Assembly (NCBI GenBank): GCA_965262175.1
Contig: CBDHES010000029.1
Coordinates: 62,001 to 126,000 of the forward strand
Reading direction: 5' to 3'
Origin: CADEDH01 sp965262175
GTDB lineage: Bacteria; Actinomycetota; Acidimicrobiia; Acidimicrobiales; SZUA-35
Length of the DNA: 64,000 nt
Below the pieces are notes generated by a model. The model was not told the origin of the DNA. It saw only the letters and a list, made by a program, of their open reading frames with translations, and made no database searches. Position numbers and translations under genes: made by a program. Shown here in pieces: positions 1 to 8,261 of the stretch; position 1 is the stretch's first letter; each line of letters starts with the position of its first letter.

Positions 1-982
1 CGAAGAGGTCCGGGTCGGGCACACCGGCCCCGGTGCCGGTGGGGACGAGATCGGCGATCAGGCCCGACTCGATGCTCCACCGGAACGTCTCGGCCTCCTG
101 GGCCAGGAACAACGGGTTGCCGGCGGCGTCGATGAGCTCGAAGGCGTGGGCCACGGCGGCCTCGGGGTTCTCGGCGGCGAACGCCTGTCCCCGGATGAGG
201 GCCCGGGTCACGTCGGCCACCAGCTCGGGGTTGGCATCGATCGTGGACCGGGTGGTGAAGGTGATCCCGAAGCTCGACGGCACGTCGAAGTCGAGTGGAT
301 CGAGCAGGGTGTAGGGCACGTCGTTGGCGTCGAGCACCGCCGGCTCGGCCGACTTGTACACCGGGAGGGCGTCGACGCCGAGATCGAAGTGGGCCACCGG
401 ATCGAACCCGTCGAGGAGGACCTCCTCGAAGCATCCCCGCTCGGCGCCGGCCAGGGCGACCGCGGCCTGCAAGGAGTACGGCAGGTCACCCTTGATGCCG
501 ACCAGCGAACCACACAGGTCGGCGAAGCTGGCGATCTCGCTGCCCTCGGGGAGGGCGATCGCCTCGATCGCCGTTCGACCCCAGTGGAGGATGGCGACCA
601 GGTCGCCTTCGCCGGCCCGGTTGTTGGCCACCAGCTCGGCGAACGAGCCGGCCACGCCGTAGTCGGCTTGGCCCTCGATGACGAGGGCCCCGTTCGACGG
701 GGCGAAGCCGGGTTGGATCTCCACGTCGATACAGAGCTCGTCGAAGTAGCCCTCGGCCTCGGCCACGATGATGTCGAGGTTGCCGGCCGAGGCGGCGTAG
801 TCGAATCCGGTCACGAAGGTCTGGGTCCCCGCCGCCCGGTTGGCCTCACAGCGGTCGGCGGCGATCCCACTTCCGGTATCGACCCCGTCCGCTCCGTCGT
901 CGTCGCCGTCGTCGGTGCAGGCGGCGACCGCCAGGACCAGGACCACCAGCGGGACGACGAGGCGGCGTAGTTCGGTGGTCAC
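1..982 (-). CDS. ABC transporter substrate-binding lipoprotein, NMT1/THI5-like (partial)
   Basis: The reverse strand reads open from a GTG at 982 to the window edge, so the C-terminus is missing. The start has a GGGGAGGA Shine-Dalgarno five bases upstream. The N-terminus is a lipoprotein signal: a hydrophobic stretch ending VAAC with the lipidated cysteine at residue 22, then an acidic Asp/Gly linker. The mature part (FDYAASAGNLDIIVAEAEGY, then EIQPGF and GVAGSFAELVANN) matches the NMT1/SsuA/THI5 periplasmic-binding fold, whose members bind pyrimidine precursors, sulfonates or nitrate-like ligands for ABC import. The ligand cannot be inferred. The permease and ATPase would have to lie outside the window, on the low-coordinate side. 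Confidence 0.8.
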   Translation of the reverse strand, partial: MTTELRRLVVPLVVLVLAVAACTDDGDDDGADGVDTGSGIAADRCEANRAAGTQTFVTGFDYAASAGNLDIIVAEAEGYFDELCIDVEIQPGFAPSNGALVIEGQADYGVAGSFAELVANNRAGEGDLVAILHWGRTAIEAIALPEGSEIASFADLCGSLVGIKGDLPYSLQAAVALAGAERGCFEEVLLDGFDPVAHFDLGVDALPVYKSAEPAVLDANDVPYTLLDPLDFDVPSSFGITFTTRSTIDANPELVADVTRALIRGQAFAAENPEAAVAHAFELIDAAGNPLFLAQEAETFRWSIESGLIADLVPTGTGAGVPDPDLF

Positions 983-1103
983 GGAGGTCCTCCCCTTCGA
1001 TCGACGACGGCGGAGATCGGATCGGTGACCAATCCCACCGGGGCTGGCCCGTGGCCGGCTGCCAGACCGTACCGGCCGTCGGCGTTGAGGCGCAATCGAC
1101 CGC

Positions 1104-1562
1104 TCAGCGACCCCAGAGCTCGTCGAGCACCGTGTAGACACCCTGGTCCCACGAGAACTCGACCCGGTTGCCATCGGGGTCGGCCAGCATCGTGATGTAC
1201 CCGACCGGTGGGGGGAGCTGGACCGGCGGCGTCACCAGGCACCCGGCGGCCTGCGCCCGCTCGGCGATCGCGTCGACATCGGCCCGCTCCGGGAGCTCGA
1301 TGCCGAGGTGGGCGAAGGGTCCCAGGGTGGCGAAGGGTGCGTCACGGTAGGGGTCGGTCTCGGCGAGGAACTGGGCCACGACGAGGATGAAGGGGTTGTT
1401 GGTCTCCTCGGTCATGGCCAACCACGCGCCGAATCCGGCATCGTCGGCCCGCCGGGCGATCAGCTCGAGCGGGGTGAACTCGGTGTACCAGTCGATGGTG
1501 GCGTCGATGTCGCCGACCCGGAGTGCCACGTGGGTCCACCGGGCCCGGGACGGTCCCGCCAT
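1104..1562 (-). CDS. VOC (glyoxalase/bleomycin-resistance fold) family protein
   Basis: A 152-residue protein with the paired beta-alpha-beta-beta-beta modules of the vicinal oxygen chelate superfamily. Likely metal ligands are visible: the His in THVALRVGD near residue 11, the His in FAHLGIELPE near residue 87, and the Glu in DPDGNRVEFSWDQG near the C-terminus. The DPDGN..EF ending is typical of glyoxalase I/dioxygenase-like members. Substrate is not predictable. It lies 16 bp upstream, in transcription order downstream, of the PhoH gene on the same strand, so the two may be cotranscribed. Confidence 0.8.
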   Translation of the reverse strand: MAGPSRARWTHVALRVGDIDATIDWYTEFTPLELIARRADDAGFGAWLAMTEETNNPFILVVAQFLAETDPYRDAPFATLGPFAHLGIELPERADVDAIAERAQAAGCLVTPPVQLPPPVGYITMLADPDGNRVEFSWDQGVYTVLDELWGR

Positions 1563-1578
1563 CGCTCCCGTCCCGCCG

Positions 1579-2874
1579 TCAGTCGATGTCGAGCGCCTCG
1601 CTGACCAGGGCGGCGATGGCGCTCCGCTCGCTCTTGGTCAACGTGATGTGGGCGAACAGCTCGTGGCCCCGCAACGAGGCGATCACCGAGGCGATGCCGT
1701 CCCGCCGGCCGACGCGGAGGTTGTCCCGCTGGGCGACGTCGTGGGTCAGGATCGCCCGGCTCCCCGGACCGAGCCGGCTGAGCGCGGTCAGCAGCACGCT
1801 GCGCTCCAGGTTCTGGGCCTCGTCGATGATGACGAACACGTCGGTCAGCGTCCGGCCCCGGATGTAGGTCAGGGGGAGGACCTCGATCAGCCCGAGCCGC
1901 TCGATCTCGTCCCGGGCCGTGGGGTTGGCGATCGCCTCGAGGGCGTCGCCGACCGCGTCGGTCCAGGGCCGCATCTTCTCCTCCTCGGTCCCCGGGAGGA
2001 AGCCGATCTCCTGGCCGCCGACGGCATAGAGGGGCCGGAAGATCATCACCTTGCGGTGGGTGCTCCGTTCGAGGACCGATTCGAGACCGGCCGCCAGCGC
2101 CAGGACCGACTTGCCGGTCCCGGCCGGGCCGCCGACCGACACGATCCCGATCGAGTCGTCGTCGAGGAGGTCGATGGCGATCCGCTGTTCGGCGTTGCGA
2201 CCCCGAACTCCGAACACGTGCCGGTCGGTGATCAGCTTGACCTTGCCGTCGGCCTGGACCCGGCCGAGGGCCGATTGACCGGCGCCTTCGAGGATGAGCC
2301 CGGTGTGGACCGGGTACTCGGCGACGTCGGGCACGCTCACCACGCCGTCCCGGTAGAGGGCGTCGACCACCTCGGCGGTGACGTTCATCTCGACCATGCC
2401 CCGCCATTCCAGGTCGGCGTCGACCTGGTGGAGGAACTCCTCGGCGGGAAGTCCGAGCACCCCGGCCCGCAGCCGAAGCGGCAGGTCCTGGGTCACCAGG
2501 ACGACGTCCTGGTCCTCGTTCTGGAGGTTCAGGGCGACGATCAGGATCCGGTGGTCGTTGCTGTTGTCGCCCTGAATGGCCGCCGGGAGCAGCTCGTCGG
2601 AACGGTGGTTCAGCTCGACTCGGACGGTTCCGCCCTTGTCGTTGACCGGGAAGGGCTCGGTGAGGCCGCCGTGTCGTTCCCTGATCGCCTCCAGACGACG
2701 GAGCACCGTCCGGGCCGCCCACCCCAGCTCGGGGTGGTGACGCTTCCCCTCGAGCTCGGTGAGAACGATGATCGGGATGACGACGTCGTTGTTGCCGAAG
2801 GCCTCCAGCGAGGTGGGGGCGCTCAGCAGCACCGAGGTGTCGAGGACGAACGTTTTTCGGTTGATGTCATCCAC
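1579..2874 (-). CDS. PIN-PhoH fusion ATPase (PhoH2 type)
   Basis: 431 residues in two modules. Residues about 8-135 form a PIN ribonuclease-like domain (FVLDTSVLL with the first acidic residue Asp12). Residues about 225-425 form a PhoH ATPase with Walker A GPAGTGKS near 249-256 and Walker B VFVIIDEAQ near 346-354. This is the PhoH2 architecture, for which RNA unwinding coupled to RNase activity has been described in mycobacteria. The start used is GTG at 2874; the Shine-Dalgarno is weak. Unlike most phoH2 loci no separate small antitoxin-like gene is evident immediately upstream. Confidence 0.88.
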   Translation of the reverse strand: MDDINRKTFVLDTSVLLSAPTSLEAFGNNDVVIPIIVLTELEGKRHHPELGWAARTVLRRLEAIRERHGGLTEPFPVNDKGGTVRVELNHRSDELLPAAIQGDNSNDHRILIVALNLQNEDQDVVLVTQDLPLRLRAGVLGLPAEEFLHQVDADLEWRGMVEMNVTAEVVDALYRDGVVSVPDVAEYPVHTGLILEGAGQSALGRVQADGKVKLITDRHVFGVRGRNAEQRIAIDLLDDDSIGIVSVGGPAGTGKSVLALAAGLESVLERSTHRKVMIFRPLYAVGGQEIGFLPGTEEEKMRPWTDAVGDALEAIANPTARDEIERLGLIEVLPLTYIRGRTLTDVFVIIDEAQNLERSVLLTALSRLGPGSRAILTHDVAQRDNLRVGRRDGIASVIASLRGHELFAHITLTKSERSAIAALVSEALDID

Positions 2875-3070
2875 CAGTTCTGCAGTCGGCAGGGAGTTGT
2901 CAGACTTCAGGTCGGGTCGGGTGGACCGTTCGCTGATCCGGGTCGAACGTATGCATCCGGTGCACCCTTCGTCAAGCGACCATCAGTATGGACCGGATCG
3001 TCGAGCCGGGGTTGGCATTGGGCGCGATTGGGGCGTTTCCCCTGGTAGGGGTGGCCGTCGGGCTGGCTGA

Positions 3071-4357
3071 TCACCGGCCGGTCGAGCCATCGTCGGATCT
3101 CGGGGGCGGGCTCGGCTCGGCGATCGCGCCGACGGCCACGAGCTGGTCGATCTCGGTCGATCCGTAACCGGCGGCGGCCAGCACCGCCCTGGTGTCGGCG
3201 CCGAGGCGGGGCGATGGACCTCGAGGTCCGACCGGGGCGGTGTGGAACCGAACGGGGCTGGCCACCGTCGGGTAGGGCCCGATCTCGTCGTCGTCGAGTT
3301 CGGGGAACAGACCCAGGGCATCGGCCTGGGTGTCGTCGACCACCTCGTGGAGCCCCAGCACTGGCCCCCAGATGATGCCGACCTCGTCGAAGATCTCGCC
3401 CCACTCGTCGCGGGTCCGGGCCGACAACGCCTCGTCGATCCCGGCCACGATCTCGGCCATGTTGGCGAACCGTCCCCGGAGGTCGGCGAACCGCTCGTCG
3501 TCGAGCCACTCCTCCCGGCCGATCGTCTTGCACAGCAGGGGCCACGCAGACTCCTGGGGCATGTTGAGCACCACCCACTTCCCGTCGCCACACGGGTAGC
3601 GGTTGGCCGTCGCCACGATCAGGTTCTCCCTGGCCCGGGGCCGGAGCTGGCGCCGGTCGATGGCGGTGATGGCGTAGTCGGAGGCCTGGGTCCAGACCGC
3701 GGTGGCGTACAGCGATGTCTCGACGACCTGCCCGGTCCCGGTCCGCTCGGCGAGCCGGAGGGCCGACAGGATCGAGGTGGTGAGCGCGAGGCCGGTGGTG
3801 TAGTCGCCCTGGGCGGGCCGGGCCATCGGCACCACGCCGTCGGGGCCCTCCCGCATGGCGTCGTAGATCCCCGACCGACCGAAGAAGGCCGTCACGTCGT
3901 AGCCCGGCCGCCAAGCCTCGGGACCGGTCGTGCCGTAGCCGGTCAGCGTGGCGTGGACCAGGCCCGGATTGACCGCCAGCAACGAGGTCGGATCGAGCCC
4001 GAACCGCTCCTGGCGGTGGGCCAAGAGGTTGCACAAGAAGACCTCGGCACCCTGGCACAGGCGGTGGACGATCTCGGTCCCGGCCGGGGTGTCGAGGGCG
4101 ACGGCGATGGATCGCTTACCCCGGTTGGCCACATCGAACTGGTAGTCGTAGGCGACCCGGGCCGGCTCGGCATCCTCGTCGAGGCGGACCGGGCGGCTGT
4201 TGTTGCGCATCGGATCGCCCGACAGCGGTTCGACCTTGATGACGGTGGCGCCGAGGTCGGCCAGGATCGCGCCGGCGCTGGGGGCGGCCATCCAGTTGTC
4301 GACCTCGACCACCGTCACGTCGTCCAGCGGGCGGTCGGTCGGCTCGCTGCTGTTCAT
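3071..4357 (-). CDS. CaiB/BaiF family (class III) CoA-transferase, single domain
   Basis: About 428 residues, the usual length of a class III CoA-transferase. It opens with the family signature (VTVVEVDNWMAAPSAGAILADLGATVIKVEP) read in parts: VEVDNWMAAP, LADLGA and VIKVEPLSGDP. The catalytic aspartate is present in AQGDYTTG, and the C-terminus has the typical LGADTRAVL. These enzymes move CoA between carboxylic acids; the acid is unknown. The start is taken at ATG 4357; an in-frame GTG two codons upstream (4363) is possible. It diverges from the acyl-CoA synthetase at 4567, and the shared 209-bp region presumably holds both promoters. Confidence 0.88.
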   Translation of the reverse strand: MNSSEPTDRPLDDVTVVEVDNWMAAPSAGAILADLGATVIKVEPLSGDPMRNNSRPVRLDEDAEPARVAYDYQFDVANRGKRSIAVALDTPAGTEIVHRLCQGAEVFLCNLLAHRQERFGLDPTSLLAVNPGLVHATLTGYGTTGPEAWRPGYDVTAFFGRSGIYDAMREGPDGVVPMARPAQGDYTTGLALTTSILSALRLAERTGTGQVVETSLYATAVWTQASDYAITAIDRRQLRPRARENLIVATANRYPCGDGKWVVLNMPQESAWPLLCKTIGREEWLDDERFADLRGRFANMAEIVAGIDEALSARTRDEWGEIFDEVGIIWGPVLGLHEVVDDTQADALGLFPELDDDEIGPYPTVASPVRFHTAPVGPRGPSPRLGADTRAVLAAAGYGSTEIDQLVAVGAIAEPSPPPRSDDGSTGR

Positions 4358-4566
4358 CAACACCCCCGGGGGCTCGGCTCCGAGCCCGAGGATGCGCCCC
4401 TCCAGGGCCCGCCGTCCAGTCCGCCCGATCCCCTCTCGTCGCCCGGCGCCGAGCCGGACCTGCGCCGAGGGACCCCTGCGGTCTACCTTTCTCTCTCGCA
4501 AGCTCTGTCGTATCGCCACGCTCCGACCCGGTCTCCGCCGGGTCGACCAACCACTGGGGGCCTTCC

Positions 4567-6102
4567 GTGAACCTGGGCAGCCTGCTCGACCTCCCATCGA
4601 TGATCGTTCCCGACTCGATGGTCCTGATCGACACGACCGGGGCCGGCGGGGCCCGGGAGGTGACCTACGAGGAGTTGCGAAGCGCCGTGTCACAGGCCGC
4701 CGGGCTGCTGACGGAGCTCGGCGTCGGTGCCGGCGACCGGGTCGGGATCTTCGCCACCAACTCGTGCGCCGCCATCGAGGCGCTGTTCGCCGCCTCGGCG
4801 GTCGGGGCGACCGTGGTGCCGATGAACTACCGGGCCGCCGACGAGGAGGTCGCCCACCTGCTGGCCGACTCCGGATCGAAGGTGCTCTTCGCCGAGACCC
4901 GGTACCGGGACCTGATCGAGCGGTGCCGGCCGGGGAGCCTGGACGAGATCATCTACCTCGACGAGGACTACCCGGCCCGCCGGGACGGCGCCGAGGAGTG
5001 GCCGCTGATGGCCGAGGTCGAGGACGAGGAGCTCGCCGCCCTGCTCTACACCTCGGGCACGACGTCACTCCCCAAGGGGGTGAAGCTCACCCACGGAGCC
5101 CTCTCGGGCTACATCATGGGAGCCAACGACGCGGCCGACGGGACCGACCTGGGCCGGATGGTGCTCGCCGCCCCGCTCTACCACGTGGCGGGTCTGACGT
5201 CCCTCCTGAACTCCCTCTACTCGGGCCGGGTGTCGGTGGTGATGAGCCAGTTCGAACCCGACCAGTGGTTGGACGTGGTCCAGACCCATCGGGGAACCCA
5301 TGCCTTTCTCGTCCCGACGATGCTGGCCAAGGTGCTCGACTCGCCTCGGCTGGCCGACACCGACCTGTCGAGCCTCGAAGCGCTGACCTACGGGGCGGCG
5401 CCCATGCCCCCGGCGGTGATCCGGCGGGCCATCGAGATGTTCCCGTCGACGGTCGGGTTCTCCGGCGCCTACGGCCAGACCGAGACCACCTCGACCGTCG
5501 CCGTGCTCGGCCCCGATGACCACGTCCTCGACAGCGACCAGAAGCTGACCAGGCTCCGGTCGGTCGGCCAGGTGCTCGACGACGTCGAGATCCGGATCGT
5601 CGATCCGATGGGGAACGTCATGGGACCGGGTGAGCCGGGCGAGGTCCAGCTCCGCACCTACCGGGCCATGGACGGGTACTGGGGAGCCGAGGAGAAGACC
5701 CGGGTCACGGTCGACGACGAGGGATGGGTCCACACCGGCGACCTCGGCTACCTCGACGACGAGAACTACCTGTTCCTGAGCGGCCGGTCGGGCGACATGA
5801 TCATCCGGGGCGGCGAGAACATCGCCCCCGAGGAGGTCGAGGCGGTGCTGTACGAGCACGATGACGTCCTCGACGCGGCGGTGGTCGGCCTCAACGACGA
5901 GACCTGGGGTGAGCGGGTCGTGGCGGCGGTCGTGCTTCGCGACGGTGGCTCGCTCGACGCGGTCCAGGAGCACGTCAGGGCCCACCTGGCCGGCTTCAAG
6001 CGGCCCGAATCGATCCACGTCACGACCGAGTTGCCCCGGACCTCGACCGGCAAGCTGCTCCGCCGCCATCTCGTCCCGGTCCTGGAGGAGCTGGGGCTCT
6101 GA
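4567..6102 (+). CDS. AMP-dependent acyl-CoA synthetase/ligase (ANL superfamily)
   Basis: 511 residues with the whole ANL fold. The P-loop-like motif YTSGTTSLPKG lies near residues 161-171, the A5-type GAYGQTE near 303, the hinge region TGDLGYLD and GRSGDMIIRGGENI near 385-420, and the C-terminal catalytic lysine in TSTGKLLRR near 496. It activates a carboxylic acid to its CoA thioester with ATP. The start is GTG with GGGGG upstream. Its stop overlaps the ATG of the next CoA-transferase gene (TGATG at 6100-6104), so the three genes 4567-10795 form one translationally coupled operon for acyl-CoA formation and transfer. Confidence 0.9.
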   Translation: MNLGSLLDLPSMIVPDSMVLIDTTGAGGAREVTYEELRSAVSQAAGLLTELGVGAGDRVGIFATNSCAAIEALFAASAVGATVVPMNYRAADEEVAHLLADSGSKVLFAETRYRDLIERCRPGSLDEIIYLDEDYPARRDGAEEWPLMAEVEDEELAALLYTSGTTSLPKGVKLTHGALSGYIMGANDAADGTDLGRMVLAAPLYHVAGLTSLLNSLYSGRVSVVMSQFEPDQWLDVVQTHRGTHAFLVPTMLAKVLDSPRLADTDLSSLEALTYGAAPMPPAVIRRAIEMFPSTVGFSGAYGQTETTSTVAVLGPDDHVLDSDQKLTRLRSVGQVLDDVEIRIVDPMGNVMGPGEPGEVQLRTYRAMDGYWGAEEKTRVTVDDEGWVHTGDLGYLDDENYLFLSGRSGDMIIRGGENIAPEEVEAVLYEHDDVLDAAVVGLNDETWGERVVAAVVLRDGGSLDAVQEHVRAHLAGFKRPESIHVTTELPRTSTGKLLRRHLVPVLEELGL

Positions 6103-8261
6103 TGCCGCCCGCCCCCGGCGACGGCCTCTACCACGGCATACGGGTCCTGGAACTGGCCGAGGGCCTGGCCGGGCCCTACGCCGCGATGTTCCTCGCCGAC
6201 CAGGGGGCCGACGTGGTCAAGGTCGAAGCCCCCGACGGCGACCCCTATCGAGCCGACCCCGGGTTCCAGACCGTCAACCGCAACAAGCGCTCGGTGGTCG
6301 TCGACGACGCGCAGCGGGCCGGACTGGTGGCCGCCGCTGATGTGATCGTGACGACCCGCCCCGGCTCGGTCGCCGAACTGCGCGACCGCAACCCGGAGGC
6401 GGTCATCGTCGCCATGCCGCCGTGGGGCGAGCGGGGGCCGATGGTGACGCAGCCGACGTCCCGGGCGATCTGCCACGCCGCCACGGGGATCGCCTGGAAC
6501 CAGCAGGCCTACGCCGAGGTGCCGGTCGACGTGGTGGTGCCGATCGCCAGCTACGGGACCGGGGTGCTCGGGGCATTGGCCATCGCCACCGGACTGCTGG
6601 CCCGGCTCCGGTCCGACGACCGGGCGGGCGGCCCTGCCACACCGGCGCCGACCTACGAGGTCTCGGAGGTGGCAGGAGCGGCGGCGATCCAGCTGGGTGA
6701 GTTCTCGGCGGCCGGCGAGCCGACGATCCGCCCCGGGGACTCCGGCCTGGGGTCCAAGGGCCGGGTGGCCTGCTACCGGCTGGTCGAGGCCGGCGACGGT
6801 CGGTGGCTGTTCCTCGCCTGTGGAACCAGCCGCTTCTACTACCGGATGCTGGAGGTCATCGGCCGACCGGACCTGGCCGACGACCCGGATCTGGCCGATC
6901 CGCCCTGGGGCCTGCTCAGCGACGCGGCGATCGCCCGACTGACCCCGATCCTCGACGAGGTCTTCGCCACCAAACCCCGCCACGAGTGGCTCGCTCTGCT
7001 GGCGGCGGCCGACGTTCCGGCCCAGCCGGTCCTCACCCGCGACGAGTTCCTGGCATCGTCGGCGGTGGCGGCCAACGACATGGACGTCGAGATCGATCAT
7101 CCGGAGTTGGGACCGGTCCGGATGATGGGGTTGCCGCTCACGGTCGAGTCCGCCCCTGGCGCCGTCAACCGACCGGCACCGCTCCTCGGCGCCGACACCC
7201 GCGAGGTGCTCGACCAGTGGCTGAGCGGCGACCGCACGCCACCGGAAGCTGCCCTACCCGACGATCTGCCCCGAGCGGGCGTCGAGCCGGCCGGAGGATG
7301 GGGGCCGTCGGCGCCCCTGGCCGGCCTTCGGGTCATCGACCTGGCCTCGTTCATCGCCGGACCGGTCATCAGCCGGCACCTGGCGATGCTCGGCGCCGAG
7401 GTCATCAAGGTCGAACCCCCGTCCGGCGACCCGTTCCGGGCCATCGGGCCGATGTTCGACTCGTGGAACCAGGGCAAGCAGAGCGTCATCCTCGACCTCA
7501 CGACCGACGACGGCCGGGCGGCCGCCACCCGCCTGGCCGCCACCGCCGACGTGGTCATCGAGAACTTCCGGCCCGGGGTCGCCGCCCGGCTGGGTGTCGA
7601 CGCCGACACGCTGGCCGCGGCCAACCCCGACCTGGTCCTCGTCGCATCCCCCGGCTACGGCCTCGACGAGGAGCTGGCGGCTCGGCCGGCCTTCGACCCG
7701 CTGGTTCAGGCGTTGGGCGGGCTGATGGCGGCGCAAGGTGGTGTGACCGTCGGTCCCGACGGGCCGAACGGCGCCGAGCCGGTGTTCCTCACCGTCCCCA
7801 TCCACGACGTCGTCACCCCGATGCTGGGAGCGCTGGGGGCGGTGATGGGCCTGTGGCAGCGTCTCCGGTCGGGTGCCGGGCAACGGGTCCGGACCTCGCT
7901 GGTGCAGTCGACGATGGTCGCCCAGGCCGCCGAGTTCACCCGATTCGAGGGACGGGCCGATCCCGAGCTGGGAGGCTTCGACCATCCCGGTCGGGACGGC
8001 AGCGAGTGGCACGGCGACGGCGACGGGTTCCGGTGGCGCGACGGCGATCAGGACGTCGCGGTGTGCCAGGTCGGGCTCACCCGCAGCCCCCTGGCCGAGG
8101 CCAACGAGCTGATCACGACCTACGAGCATCCGACGCTCGGCCCATTGGTCGTCTATGGCCAGCTGGTGCGGGGGGCGGGACCGGCCCCCGCCCCGGCCCC
8201 GGCCCTCGACGCCGACGGGCCGACCATCCGCCGACAGATCGAAGCGAACGGGGAGTCATGA
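6102..8261 (+). CDS. Tandem double-domain CaiB/BaiF CoA-transferase
   Basis: 719 residues made of two class III CoA-transferase units. Unit 1 (about 1-385) opens GIRVLELAEGLAGPYAAMFL; unit 2 (about 400-719) opens GLRVIDLASFIAGPVI and keeps GAEVIKVEPPSGDPF and VIENFRPG. The catalytic aspartate is visible in unit 2 (VPIHDVVTP) but the equivalent site of unit 1 reads PIASYGTG, with Ser in place of Asp. Native family enzymes are interlocked homodimers, so a fused pseudo-heterodimer with one active site is plausible. The ATG overlaps the synthetase stop, and its own stop overlaps the next start (ATGA at 8258). Confidence 0.85.
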   Translation: MPPAPGDGLYHGIRVLELAEGLAGPYAAMFLADQGADVVKVEAPDGDPYRADPGFQTVNRNKRSVVVDDAQRAGLVAAADVIVTTRPGSVAELRDRNPEAVIVAMPPWGERGPMVTQPTSRAICHAATGIAWNQQAYAEVPVDVVVPIASYGTGVLGALAIATGLLARLRSDDRAGGPATPAPTYEVSEVAGAAAIQLGEFSAAGEPTIRPGDSGLGSKGRVACYRLVEAGDGRWLFLACGTSRFYYRMLEVIGRPDLADDPDLADPPWGLLSDAAIARLTPILDEVFATKPRHEWLALLAAADVPAQPVLTRDEFLASSAVAANDMDVEIDHPELGPVRMMGLPLTVESAPGAVNRPAPLLGADTREVLDQWLSGDRTPPEAALPDDLPRAGVEPAGGWGPSAPLAGLRVIDLASFIAGPVISRHLAMLGAEVIKVEPPSGDPFRAIGPMFDSWNQGKQSVILDLTTDDGRAAATRLAATADVVIENFRPGVAARLGVDADTLAAANPDLVLVASPGYGLDEELAARPAFDPLVQALGGLMAAQGGVTVGPDGPNGAEPVFLTVPIHDVVTPMLGALGAVMGLWQRLRSGAGQRVRTSLVQSTMVAQAAEFTRFEGRADPELGGFDHPGRDGSEWHGDGDGFRWRDGDQDVAVCQVGLTRSPLAEANELITTYEHPTLGPLVVYGQLVRGAGPAPAPAPALDADGPTIRRQIEANGES

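Noticed and set aside
146..970. 274-codon open frame on the plus strand
   Set aside because: It is antisense to the binding lipoprotein at 1-982, whose reverse-strand translation has a signal peptide and a coherent fold. The plus-strand translation is Gly/Asp/Arg-rich without any motif.
6803..8257. Open frame extending the second CoA-transferase fusion upstream by 485 codons
   Set aside because: It overlaps the first fusion in another frame, is Arg/Pro-rich and has no family similarity. The real start is ATG 8258, overlapping the previous stop.
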